Part shown: positions 50,908 through 63,925 of the stretch, in pieces
How positions within the stretch are numbered: position 1 is the first letter of the stretch
Layout of the letters: the number at the start of each line of letters is the position of its first letter
Assembly (NCBI RefSeq): GCF_040054535.1
Contig: NC_090797.1
Location: 4,544,501-4,608,500 of the forward strand
Source of the DNA: Antennarius striatus
Taxonomy: Eukaryota; Chordata; Actinopteri; Lophiiformes; Antennariidae
Length of the DNA: 64,000 nucleotides
Direction: 5' to 3'
Position numbers and translations under genes: made by a program
Notes under the pieces: generated by a model
Database searches by the model: none
Told to the model about the DNA's origin: nothing
The model's input: only the letters and a program-made list of their open reading frames with translations

Positions 50908-53900
50908 ATGTCGTCTCCAAGTCCGGGTAAAAGGCGAATGGATACCGATGTGGTGAAACTGTATCCTTTCTGAACATAAACAACAGTCTCTGAATCGCTG
51001 TTTGCTCAGCTATGCCCTGGCGTATGTTGAAATGCGATGTGACTGCTCACCTGTTTATTGATGCTGCCTGTTAATCATGCCAACCCAGGGCAGAAGAAAG
51101 CTTTCATTGTGAATGAAATGAGTGTTTTGTGTAAACAACATTTTGCTAGCAAAGCCAATCGTTAGCTATTTCTGTCCTACGAAGCTTCAGTCGCGTATCG
51201 GGACTGCTGTATAAGCTAGTGATAACGTTCAAATCCCCTGCTAGCATTTTTCCAGTTGTTAACATTGGTAACTTTAACGTTAGCGTTAGCTGTCTTGCTA
51301 GCTGTCTTTATATAAAAATGGTTACAAAACCTGAAGAGACGCTAATGTCCAGGAATGTCTTTCACCTTGTTGCACCACCAGCGAACCTGGCAGCAGCTAA
51401 CATACATGCACGAATCGGTTTAGCTTCTTTTGTTGTTGGCAGGAGAGTGAAGTTAAAAATGTCCCTTTACACGTTGACACAGGAGCTTGTTTACATAACG
51501 TAAGGCTAACGTCAGCTGAAAATGCTGCTGTCTTTTGTTGTCCTCGTAAAACCTTGGCGTTATTACATCGCGTACACCATCCTGGATCTCGGTAGCTTTG
51601 GTGATTTGTGTCATCACTCATTGTTTTTTAATTGTTTTATTACGTTTAGCTTCTTGTTACCTTACAGCGCTACTGAGCTGGCTGGCTAGGCTGCTGGTTA
51701 ATTTCAACATCAAAATGGCTACCTGATCTGTGTGTCTCACTGTACTTCAGTGTCTGCAGGCAAAGATATGGAAGTCTAACTTGTGTCATCTTGGAGTGGA
51801 TTGATCTTTAAATTACATTTTGTGATTGAAAGTGAGCATTGCAGCTGTTTTTTAAGAGTTACAGCAGGTGTCATCAGCCTCCAAGCGTTTTCAATGAGGA
51901 ACAACATTTAAACATCTAGTATGTTCTGTTTTTCAGGTCTTTGTCACCATGTCTACTTCCCAGCTGATCATCTTTGTTTATTACACTCAAGCCCGATAGA
52001 TGTAGTTCTAATGCAACGTCAATACAATGTTGTAGATGAATGGTATGAATACGTAGTTTTGTTTTTGTCCCAGCACAGTGGAAGCCAGGTTAATGATTGG
52101 GTAGCCTGTTACTAGCCGGAAACCACAAGAGGGAGGGACCTGGAACAGCTGATGGGATGGCAGTACAGCTTAGTCAAATATGGGACTGAAACTGGGCTGG
52201 GTAAAACAAACCAAAAAGAAGAGATGCTGTCCCAATATGGTCACCTATTTCTTTATTAACATTTAAAGAAAAAAAAAACCTTAGAAAGGCTTACAAGTTT
52301 GATCATTTTTAATTAGGTTTAAAAGTTCTGCTTTATAGTTGACTTTGCTTTTAGTTACATATTACAGCTGATCACAGTATCTCAACACATCCTGCCTCAT
52401 ATCTTCATAATATCACTTGTCTCCTGTGAAATGTCATGTGGTTACAATATGTGAATATACTCCAGATGAAAGCAGTTAGGTACATTTCTCTAATTTCTGG
52501 CCAGTTGGGTAAAGTGTTGTGTTAACATCTTCTTGTATCAACACTGCATGTTTGTGCAAGTTGATGACCCCAGAACCTGACACCATTTATGTCTAGGCCT
52601 TTGCATCCATGACATACCGGTGAAGTATGAAAGAACATTTTTTAAGGGTTGAAGGGCATTCATAATGCCTCATTGTGGTATTACACTCCTCTTTCTTGAG
52701 TTACCGGACTGACAGGCAAGAGCAGATTTTTTATGCCACCTGCTAAATTCCATATGAAAACCTTTATGTGTTCAATGATTACCATGGAGCAAAATTAAAC
52801 AGCAACTGTTTAGGATTTAGATGCAGATCTATGGAAATTATATGGTTTCTGGAATCATGTTGGGTTTTGTATTAGGTGAAACCAAAATCTGAAACTTGTG
52901 CTGCCTTTTAGATGGCAGCAGCTCAGGGGCCGACAGTAAGACCCCTCAGGCATTCATTTTCTACAGCCAACGGAGAACTGAGAATCTAGAACACCGAACA
53001 TTTGGGGAATTAATGTAGATGAATATGACAACGACCTCACCTTGTAGCATGGCTGATTTTGAGCTTTGTCATAAGCACGGCCTCTGAGTGGTAGATTGCT
53101 GTCATCACCAAATTTACATGATTTGAATTTGTGTTTGTTTGTGTACAATTTAAAACGATGAAGTTGTAGAGAAGGTATTACGTGTTGATTTATCCTGATT
53201 CCTGTGTGCATTAATACCGTTTGTGGATTTATAGTCCTGAGTAGCAAGACACAACTTGCCGAAGTGAGTGCTAAATCTTAAATTAGCAGCATTCTCCAAT
53301 GACCTGTGTACTTTTTGGTTTCTTACTTTTAACTCTTACTCTTGGATATGTTGCCTTAGTTTTGAAAGATTACATTACTGAAGAAGTGACTAAGTGTGAG
53401 TCATTTCTAAGTGCTTTACATTCAGCCTGTTGAGCGAGGTTAAGTGCACAACTGCTCTGGATGTAGTTATGCTCTTATTTACATTTAATTCAGTATATTC
53501 TGTTCTCTAAAATTGCTGTCTAGCAGTAAATTGCTGGACTTTGAGCACTGGTAGATTACAATTGAACAACATTGTTCTTACATAAACTTTCTGTAGTTGC
53601 AAGAGTTTCTAAAGACTATCAGGATTTTATGGAAATATATAAGTTCCCCCTTCTCCTGCCTTTTATATAACAGATGAAAAATCAAACAAAGTTTTGCAAA
53701 TTTCCTTATTTTCATTTATTTCATTTAGCATATACAGTATTAAGTAATTTCAGCATGGATTGAGGTGAACAAACACGCGCCAATAATTTGATATGAAAGT
53801 AATGGAATTAAATTATTATAATTGTGTAAATGTCCTGCAAATACAAGTAGTAAAACCAGAGGGGTTTTTTTTTGGCTCTCAAGCAACACTTTCTGTCCAG

Positions 53901-56900
53901 TAAGCTCTTGACATGTTTGTCTCTAAAATGGCATTAGCCTGAAGATTTGAGTTGTATATATGTGCATATGCAAAATCACACATAGTAGAGGGCCGTGTAG
54001 TTATTTTTATGCAAACAAAACTGTTTCCCAGTTGTACTTTCCAACCTCTCAGTTGCTACTGGAAGGTATGAAAGTGATTGGATGGGAGTTCTGTGAAGCA
54101 TGACCACCAATGAATTATATTTGAGACCGCAGGGTGTTATTGGGAAGGGGTATTGCACGCCTCATCTAGCTCAGCGTCATCTCAATACCTGGAGTCAGTA
54201 CCAGTGTATATTGGTCTCGATCATCTCACAAAACGATCCGTGTTGTGCTGTGATCTTTTTTTGCTGAACCTTTCACCTTTTAGGGGAATTAGCAGTTTTG
54301 GGCAGTGCTCAGGTGTCCCTTTTTCACCTTGACATGAAGACTGTTTAATGATTTGACCGGCGATGTGCCATCCACATCCTGGGGGTAGGCTTCTTCTCCT
54401 TATTTATTTCTTGGATTTATATTTTAATGCCCTCTCCATTGCCCCTATCCTGAGCTTTATGTGCTCTCCTCTTGGCGTTTCAGTCCTATTGTGCCCTTGT
54501 AACACGACATCCGGACAGCGTCAGCAGTGAAGTCTTTTGTGTTTCCCATTTACAGGAGACCCCGTGACCTCCAACTCCCGCTGCTGTGTCAGACCATGTC
54601 ACACAGTCAGGGGCTGCTAATCGGCACCCAGTGCTAATATTATTATTGCGGAACTGAACCAACTAGACGTTGACGTAGAGACGTAGCCAGAAGTTTTCTG
54701 CCTGTTCCTGACTGAGCAGTGATGAGAACGGGAGGAAAGCTCTGGTCCCGGTACATCTGCAGAAATCGACAACATGCTGTTTGTAGCGATTTAGCAAGAA
54801 TAATGTCATAGTAGCTCTGACGATGAAACTAAAAAGGTTATAGAAAACATTGAGGTCGCAATACCCTTCCTTATGCTATGAAGAAAAAAAAAATACAAAC
54901 GACCAACAAAAACACAAAACAGATGTTGAAATTTATATACAGTCAAATTATATGTTGTTTGCATGTGAAGTTACAGTAGGCTATGTTTGGCCATGGGAGT
55001 TCAGCTCAGCCTTGTTTCTCCTCCCAGTTTGATCTCATTTCAGTCTGTTTTGACCATACTGCTAACCTCAAAGTCTAGTTATCACATTATAGAGGATGTT
55101 TGTTTTGAGTCAAGGTTAATATTTAATCTGCATTAATAAACTTAAAGGAACTAAAGACTGAAGGGTCAGGTCCCTCTGAAGTACATACTCACGCATGGGT
55201 ATAGGCTGTACTGAGATATTTATGGTGCATTGTAGTCCTGGGATAGCTGATAACACAACTCTTAGAATAAATGGTTTGTTTTGTATGCATTCAAATAGTG
55301 TGTGTATGATGATTTAGATGTTATGGTTCTCGAACTGTGTCCCTCAAGACATCCATGAGAATAACTTCATTGGGGAGTAACAGCATTTCTCTTGTGCTCC
55401 CTTCTGTCTTTTTCCATCTGAATTAATAATTCAGTGTCGCCTGTCTGAAAACTTAGAAATTGACCTGCTGCTCTTTGTGTCTCTTTGTGGCGGCAATAAC
55501 TTCTTTTCCCAAATTGATTCAGGTATGCTTTAAAACATCGTCCAACTTCGTACCGTATTCCTGCTCTTGTCCCTCTCCTTTTCTAGATAAGTGAACATAA
55601 CGTAATCTAGTACGTTGTGGTGGAAGCCCCCTTCCAGCCCAGGAGCGCTCCCCCCCCCGCCCGCCCGCCTTGATTGACAGTCCCTTTTTTGGGGGGGGGG
55701 GGGGGGGGTCCAGAAGCAAGGCATATCTGACATTGGAGATTTGAGGCCCTCACTGTTAATCCCACAGTGCATACACTGAAGCTTCCTGAACGCATGACTG
55801 GTTCCCTTTGAAAAACAGATGGACTGAAGTTCCTCTTTGTTTTGCATGATTTTTTTTTTTTTGCGGGGCACTTGAAAGCTGTGACTGCCTCCGCCACTCA
55901 AATGTAATACTAATTTGATGCAGAATATCGAAGGAGCGATGACAGATGAGCTAAATTTTCTCTCATGGTTTAGTGACACTAAACCCTGCCAAAAAAAAAG
56001 CCTTATCAAAAATGTGCAGGATACACCAGGCACACCCAGTATTTGACAATGTGGTCATCTTTTTCTTTGAGTCTGTGTCAAGTTGATAAAATTATCTGCG
56101 TTTTGTTTTTTACCACAGTGAGATTAGTTGGTTTGCAATTTCCTCAAAGTGTCAAAGTTGAAATTGAAGGGCTTTTTAAATGTCTTCATAGCAGTAATCA
56201 AATCTTATCTTTGAGTAGATTAGCTAATTAAACAGGCTGTTCAGACCCAGGCCATTGTTTATCCTGCCTGGCCCAACTGGATGATCATTAATAATCTTTT
56301 TTTTTCACTGAGCACACACGTGTGCGTACATCCAGAGTCTGTGCACCGTGTCTGTAAATAGACTGTTGATTTAGTGAAGGGCTGAGAGGAGGAGCAGCTG
56401 AAGGATTCTCATTTGATTGCGGTGGGTGGGCTCTCATCTCTCACCAGAGAAGACAAAGAACTTAGCCTGTGCTGTATCTGCGGCTCCAGCTCTCGCACTG
56501 GGATGTAGCCATCAGCTAACGTAGCATACCCAGTAGCCTGGATTTAATGGACACCTAATCTGCATTGCAAAATTTCTTCATAATGTGATATTTTGATCTA
56601 TTTGTTCGATGTTTTAGCTGGATGTTGGGGTTTTTTTAGGTAGAATTTTGAAGAAAAGGTTGTTCATATCGTTAATCTACATGTGCAAATTGTGAATCAC
56701 CTGTTTTCTCAGGTGATTCACATGTTGATTCATCTTTTCCTCAAGAACATAGCAAATTTATGGGGACTCATGTAAATTGTGTCCTTGTAATTTAAAAAGC
56801 GGTGATTATTAGCTCCCCATCCACCATCCAGTGAGTGCAGCACTTAACACCTACCAGACATTTATTCATAGATTTCAGTGGAGTCCAGTTTTTTTAGACC

Positions 56901-59900
56901 ATATGTCCATTGATATGTAAAACCAGCTGCAAAGTTTTCTTTCAGGCATGCAGCACTGGGCAGAACAAGTGCTTGGGGGAAAAAATGGTTTACTCAGAGT
57001 GCAGCCCTCCCCCCTTCTCACTTGATATGTTGAAAGGATAGTTGTTCATTTAGATTCAAAATTTTTGGAGTACATCTCCACATTGAAGATGAGGCACAGC
57101 CAAATCTGTGAACTGTCCAAAGTAAAGCCTGAGACACATGCATATGTACCTGTTTGGTAGGGGTTGGAGTTGTATATGCCTGACATGATTATTAGTATGT
57201 CCATAAACATAATCAATATAAAATGTGATGCCAACTGTGAAAAGGACTAAATATCAGCCCGTCTGTTAGTTTTATACTGAGTCTAAATCTTATGACTAAA
57301 ACAAAAAAACATTTGAATAGCATACGAGCTAAAGTCGTCCCGTTGATGCAATTTCAGTTTAGTTTGTTTTGTAATATAGTTTATGAGGCAGCTGCATTCA
57401 TTAAAGCTTGGCCTGATTTATATATATTTTTCCTCAGAGTTCAAGTTTGTGACATATGAAACTAGTTAATTTTATTGTTAAAGTTGTTTAGTGTCACAGA
57501 CTTAGAAAGAGAAAGCTGAATGTCCAAAATCCCACCGATTGCTTCAGTTTGCAGAGTGCTTTGAATAAGTCTGTCTATATGGTGTGGTTATAGTGTGATT
57601 TACATTACTGTAAGCCTTGGTAAACATGCTGATTAATGTCACTATTTCAGCCTAATCTTTGAAGGATTAGATCACTCCTACGGGTAAATGCTTTACTTTT
57701 TCTTCTATATATGACACTTATGTATTCCTAATCTCTTTAGAAGTATGTTGGTGTGCAGGTTATTATGTACGTCATGTTCATAGCCAGAGTTAAGATTTCT
57801 CATGGCTGTTGTGGAATACAGTATGGGCAGTAAGGAGGGGAAGTGAGAGTAGCTGACAAAAAGCACAGGCTTTACTTTCATATGAGTACATCTCAATTCA
57901 GCTAGTATGAATGACAACGACCCCCCCCCTTGTCTCTTCGGAAAGCCGAGAACAACCAGGTCATAAATTTACAGTGAATGAACCAGGATAAGAAATTCTA
58001 GTAGATGCAGAGCTCACCTAAATCAAAGTCAGGGCCATGAATAACTTGCAGTGTCCTTTGCAGCAACTCGTGTGAGTCCCGCACAGCGGTGGCTTGAACA
58101 GTTTCCAAATCAATCAAGCAAGCAGTCCGTACTTCCTCTGGCAAGGTGGTCATGTTGTCACCCCCTGTCCGTTTGTTGGTTGACTTTTCAGCAGCATTAC
58201 ACAAAAACTACTCAATGGATTCCCATGAAACTTGGGTGGATGATGTGTCTTGGGCCAGAACTGTTCCGATAAAATTTTGTTGGTACCAAAAATGTCCACA
58301 TAAACCAACTTTTAAACATATTTGTAAAGGGGTGGTCTGTAAATTGTGGTTGTGGGACTGTGTGTTTAAATTTTGATAAGTCCTGGTTGACTTAAAGGGC
58401 ATTGATGGAGGAAGGTGCTCTGCTGATAGCCATTCTTTTTACAATTTCTCTCTCCTTTTCGCAGTATTTTAGTATTGTGGAAAAGAAAGGTGAGCCTTCA
58501 ATCTACAAGCATGAAAAGTGGCTCTAACTCCAACTGGTTTCTCCTCTTCATCCCTTTTTTTATCCAGCAAATTATATATTTAGACTCAATGTGCAGATGG
58601 TTCAGTTTGACTCAAAAATCAGTGTTGGAAGAAAGAGTTTGACTTAATGAATGACCGGAAAGCATTCAGCGCTTGTATGAAAGTTGTTTCTGAGCACTCA
58701 GAAAATAATTGTAGTTCGGCTAAACAGGCCAAAGCTTGCAGTCCTGAATCAGTAAGCTTTTATTCTATAGGTAACAAATGATGGCTTGTATTTCTTTTCG
58801 TAAAGGAAGCCAACAACACTGCTTCCCCCTGAGGACAGATGCTACATTTCCTGCCTTTCATCTGCGAGGCCTTTGATTGTACTTTGTCGTTACGATCTGT
58901 GCGAAGCGAGAAAATGAAGGAGGTTATTGCATCGGAGTTCCTCATCTCTTTTAAAATAATCTTAAAATAAAGTACTCTTAAAATAAAGAAGCGTTTTTGA
59001 TATTTACAATATTTAATCAACTACTTTGAGAGATTCTTTTCATACAATGTCAGTATACACTCAAGAGTCTTTGTAACATCATGGTGTTTCAGTCCAAGGA
59101 AACATTACTGTCCCGCTTGTTGTTAGCTTGAACTTCTGAACCCTCTACATCTCCCTGAAACTAAAACTGTCGGTGTTATAGCACCACGTTATTTACAGCA
59201 GTTTTTTTTTTAATTGAAAGCATTTCTCTGTAAGGATTTGTTCATTTGGGAATGTGACTACAGCTTGGATCTGGGGCAAAAACAGCCCATCTGAGATTGT
59301 ATAGAAATTGTGGTCATAGTCATAACTTTGGAGCAGTTAGTTTATGGTCTACAACCACAGGATTTTATGAAACATATATTTTTTTATGGAAGTTTTTCTC
59401 ATTTCCTTAAAGTGGATCTTGATGGTGTCGTGATGATGCTAGATGACAATTGCGAAAAAACCAAATCAGCCTGTAAAGTCTAATGTTTACTCCCCTTGGT
59501 CTTTTTGCAAAAAAACCCAATGTGTACAGGACCCAGACCAGAAATGAAGTGTGACAGTATATAATTTTCTTTTCATTTGTTCTGAGCTGTGGTGTGATAA
59601 ACCCTTCAACTGTACCCTCCAATGTTAAATAACTTGAGCCTACCTTGCTTCTTGTATGTGCTAATTTATAACATCAATCCTCTGATGTGTCTTTTTCAGC
59701 ATTCTGTCTTTTGTTGCTGAAATTTTTTAAAATTCTTATTGGATTTCGAAGCTCAGTGTGAAACATTGTCCTCTAAGTCATCATTTCCATTGCTGGTGTT
59801 CCACATGAGTCTGAATTTGTCCCTACTCTATTTTCTATTTAATAGCCCCTGTTATTTTTCTGACACTGCTATTTACAGTGCTATCTTGGATTGTGTGATA

Positions 59901-62900
59901 ATTTTCTCAACTATTATGTCTTGTTTTTTCCCATTTTCTGTAAAAACACAAGCAAAAACCGTCACTGTCGGCCTGCAGTCCACAGCAATGAGGTCATTCA
60001 CATTCACAGATCTGCCTGCCAGGCTGGATCAACATTCAGCAGGCTGAAGTCTCTTCTCTCATTATCTCTGCATCACTATCACTTTGCCTCTCCTTGGGCA
60101 TCACTCTTTCTATGTTTCTTTTCATTTTGTTCTACAACAGCTCTCTGCATCATCTTATGCTCTTATCTGCTGTTTCAGATGACTGTTTTTGCTGGCTGAC
60201 CTTTATTCTACCCTCTCTTTTCATGTTCCTGTTCTGCCCCCCTTGCTTTTTCGGGGAGGTCGCATTGTTCGGACACACTTCTTAGCCTTGTTTCCCAATC
60301 TGAAACACACACATTGCTCAGTCTTTGAAGAACTTCATTTACAGTCAGGGTCATTGATAACTGGAAATTCTGCATGGTGTCTCTTTGGTTATTCAGTAGG
60401 TCTCCTTCCATAACTTCAGGATTACATGGTGAGCAGTCTTTCCTGTCGCTACAGCCCCGTCAGGCTGGAGGTTCTTTACCTTCCCTAGAAAAGGATTCTG
60501 TAATGCTGGCCGAATCGGTAGGCGATCAGAGTATGGTGTGCTAATATGTAAATAGTAAAAACTGGGCTGCAAGGTGATCAGTTTTGAATTTGTTGCCTGT
60601 TTTGTACAAGACATACAGTCTTGATACCAGATTTTTAAAATCCCATCCCGTAAAAGAGGTCAGAGATCAGTATGTGATGTAAAATTAGCCATTGCCTCCC
60701 TTTTTTACCAGATCAACAACTTGTTTTTCCAAAGTGGGAAATATTCAATATTCTGCCTCGTGTTTGTTTCCCATACTTAGAAAGAGGCTGGCCACGATGG
60801 GGATATTTTGATCTAGGGTCAGACAAGGATAGCAGCCTGAATGAACCAGAAAGGAAAGTACACAAACAAGTCGCGTCTAGACCTCAGCCGTAAATACTGT
60901 TTTCTGCATCTAAAAACGTACTTTTTTATAATCGGCAATATCAAATTTCTTGCTTGAATTAAACATTTTAAAATATTAACATAACACTTTAGCATTTTAT
61001 AATTCTCATTATTTGATAAATTATGTAAACATACTGAAAAAGATGCCAAAATTGCATAACCCTAACCCTAAATTTTGGAAAGACAGGTACAATTCAGGAT
61101 TTTTGCTGGGGGAGCAGCGGTGTTTGTCTTAGACAAGCAGTAAGATTAAAATTTATTGCCAAACGAACACCTTCCTCGTTAACCCTTTCCTCTGCCCCAC
61201 TTGCTTTTAAAGCCACTTTATAACCCTCTTGTTTGTTTGAAACACAGTGGTTGCTACTAACTCATGATCACCACGTTAATTCATAGTTAAAGACACAAAA
61301 ATGTTTTTTTTATGGTGACACAAAAACATGTTAATGCTAGGATTTAGAGCTGCGGTGCAAGGAGTTATTGCCGTGGAAACAATGTTGTCTCAACTGGTTG
61401 CATTGTGTGAACTGATGAACTACTAAATGTAACAAGGAGTTGCAGGTTGTAACTTGTCTCGCCGCCAATTTATAGTCTGAATGGAACTTTAGTCCTTTTT
61501 TTATTCCTGTCATGTTTTTTCAAACATAAACATTTTCCAAAGAGTAAAGCCCTGCAGTATAAGTGTTTACTCAGAGGAAGCTGCTTTACGCCCAGCAGTT
61601 CAGGACTTTCAGATTTGCTTGTGAATGGACGGCGATGTGTGGATGTTCTCCTGGATCCACAGATTATGATTTATCTATACTAATCCAAGGTGGGGGCATG
61701 GACAAGTAGTCGTTGAGACACTTTAATCCCGGTTAGATGACGAAGAATGTTTAAGTGAACACTGAATGTTAACTGTGTAGGGATCAATCAGCACATAGTA
61801 GTTCATATGCATTTTAATTGTGTTAATTAGTTGTGGGTTATATTTGACACTTCACATATGAATGAATTAATGATGTCCAGGTAAACACTCTTGTGTTCTT
61901 TCTTGTGTTAAGCTACTTTGGTGGTGTGAGCGTTTGGATATCTCAATATTGACTGAAAAGTCCCAGAGATCAGTGAGTCCTATCAAAATGAACTTAGTGT
62001 TGTGATCGCTTTAATATAAGAGAGCCTTAAACTGATGAAAAAGCCAAAGAGATATAGTTTTTTCTCTAACTTTACAGGGATGTAAAGGAAAGGAACTGTA
62101 ATGATGTGCTAAATTAATATTAATAGCCTGCTGAGGCTTTTTCTCAGCCGGGTTGGTGGCTGATTTACATTTGTGAGATAGATGCAAGACACTGTGTCTG
62201 TTATTTGTTACTCTTTAATTCATTTACATCTCCCCCATCCTTCCTTCGTATGATCTCACTATGGTTTTATAAATATTTCCATACCTCTGCATTTTGTGTG
62301 TGCGTTCCGTTTTGCCATCATTCAAAGTAGACTTGTGTTAAGTGGAACCCAGAAAACATGTCAGAAAGGTAAAGGACTCGAGGGTTTTTTTTGGGTTTTT
62401 TGCATGGAGTGAAACCAGGCTTAGTCAATGTCGGTTCCCCTGCAGCATAATCGCTTTTGATTCCACCCCTTTAATAGCTTATCGCTCATTCTGCCTCGCT
62501 GTCTATAACATAACGGGCAATCCATACCATCCCCCTCCTCGCCATTTCTCTCTCACTCGCACATCAGTAGTTTCACCACTGGTTAGGTGCACAGATGTCC
62601 TCCCACGAAGGGCACAAGTTGTCGAGCAGCAGTATGTTAACGTATAGCAGTTTGTCGATGAGTCTGACGGGATAGTTTCTGTTTTGCTAGTTGCTACATA
62701 TACAAATTGTCCTCCAGGGGCTTGTGGTCATTTGTTCTTCCTCTGACTCCGGCATCAATGAGCCTCCTTGAGTCCAAAGTGAGTCAGACCGGAGAGTTCC
62801 TCCTCCGTCTGACAATGACACATTTCCTCGCCAAAGCAAGGGATTCAGTCTGCTCTTGGTAGAACCGACCCGAGCTTAAAATAACCTCCAGTTTGATTTA

Positions 62901-63925
62901 ACCCTTTGGGGGTCAGCGCTGCCGCTAATGGGATATACACACTCAATCAGGATTGACATGCCAGCTGTTACTGTGTGGCATGGAAAACTGATTTTTATCC
63001 CATCTGTTGTACCTTATGTGTCTAATGTGTTTCACTCTCATGTGTCATGTGTATGTGTGTTTTTTTTTCCTTTCTCTGCTTTGATAACGTTTCCTGTGCT
63101 CCTTCTCTCTGAAAGGGAAATGGTGTTTGTTTAATTATGTAGTTTTGCAATTTTAAGGCAATGCAATCACCATACGAGAATTTCAAACATCCCTATGTCA
63201 CTGGTATAAAATTTACTGAGTAGTGGTTACTACTCAGTAAATCGGTTTAACTTTGTGGGGTTTTTTTGGTCTCATTTTGGAACAGGTTCAACATAATTAG
63301 CACACAGGTTGTTGTTGTTGTTTTTAAATACAGATGCCAAATTAAAGTGAATTTTTTACGTTCAGCAGGTTTAGGCTCAGAGGGTGACAGGTGGAAGGAG
63401 CCTGCATTCTCCTCTGCATTTTTCTTTGGTTTTGGAATGACTTTCCTGCATACTTCCCATTCAAACTTGGGTTATCAACACAGCGTGAAGAATGACAAAT
63501 TACCCTGAAACTATTGATTGTCACTGAAAGTGAGCCAGCGTGGGGGGGACCAAAGGTCAGAATGAAATCCAAGTGTAATTTTCTGCATTGATTTGTTTTC
63601 ATTATCTTTCCAAAACTAGCGTTTCTTCTCCTCTCTCACAACTCTGCGGAGTAGAAAGGTCAGAAACAAGCTCGCGTTCGCCGTGTCAACAAAGCAAGTG
63701 ATGATGCGACGTGCTGGAAACCACCGTGGCCAGATGCTCATAATCCTGAATGTTAGCGGACAATTGTTAATTATTGTCATCTACGGGGGTGTGGGAGGTG
63801 GGGGCGGTATGGTGTCACGTCAACATGTTGTCCTTAACAGGTTTGCAGCATCGAGAGCAAGCACGAAGTCACCATCCTCAGCGGACTCAATGAATTTGTA
63901 GTGAAGTTTTTTGGACCACAAGGAA
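50908..63925 (+). CDS. ube2h: Ubiquitin-conjugating enzyme E2 H, first two coding exons
   Basis: E2 enzyme that accepts ubiquitin from E1 and supplies it to ligases such as the CTLH complex. Exon 1 (50908-50960) encodes [17 protein letters not shown] plus two bases of Leu. Exon 2 (63849-63925) completes Leu and continues [20 protein letters not shown] and FGPQG. This is almost identical to human UBE2H ([18 protein letters not shown]). The rest, including the catalytic cysteine exon, lies beyond the right edge. Exon 2 ends GGAA|GTGAGT. The intron between the exons is 12,888 bp and has U12-type signals. As in human, the gene is beside zc3hc1, here in tandem orientation. Confidence 0.96.
55650..55709. 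repeat. Poly-C/CCCG and poly-G runs
   Basis: A C-rich run with CCCG units (about 55650-55668) is followed within 25 bp by a G-run of about 18 bases (about 55691-55708). The two could pair as a hairpin or form a G-quadruplex. The region is error-prone in sequencing. Confidence 0.85.
56691..56722. repeat. Perfect 13-bp inverted repeat
   Basis: TGTGAATCACCTG and CAGGTGATTCACA separated by six bases (TTTTCT), inside ube2h intron 1. Confidence 0.95.
58145..58330 (+). repeat. Dispersed teleost repeat copy
   Basis: The wording TTTTCAGCAGCATTACACAA, AACTACTCAATGGATT, CCATGAAACTTGGGTGGATG, TTGGGCCAGAACTGTTCCG is recognisable as a very common fish interspersed repeat. Typical copies read GGATTTCCATGAAACTTGG and ATGGGCCAAGGAAGAACCC. 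The superfamily is not certain. The copy is diverged and non-coding. Confidence 0.55.
63212..63241. repeat. Perfect 12-bp inverted repeat
   Basis: TTTACTGAGTAG and CTACTCAGTAAA separated by six bases, about 600 bp before ube2h exon 2. Confidence 0.95.

Larger units (their letters stand above)
50961..63848 (+). other. ube2h intron 1, U12-type GT-AG, 12.9 kb
   Basis: The donor is ACT|GTATCCTTTCTG, a perfect match to the minor-spliceosome 5' consensus. Before the acceptor lies TTGTCCTTAACAGGTTTGCAG-type sequence: the branch motif TCCTTAAC is perfect and sits about 12 nt upstream of the terminal AG. The body is AT-rich with no gene recognised on either strand. It holds a dispersed fish repeat (about 58145-58330), hairpins at 56691 and 63212, and poly-C/poly-G runs near 55650-55710. 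Confidence 0.92.

Noticed and set aside
59739-60199. Hydrophobic open frames in the ube2h intron
   Set aside because: T-rich sequence gives membrane-like peptides by chance; overlapping frames are equally open and none resembles a known protein.
61058-61070. CCCTAACCCTAA telomere-like motif
   Set aside because: Only two units; too short to indicate an interstitial telomeric repeat.
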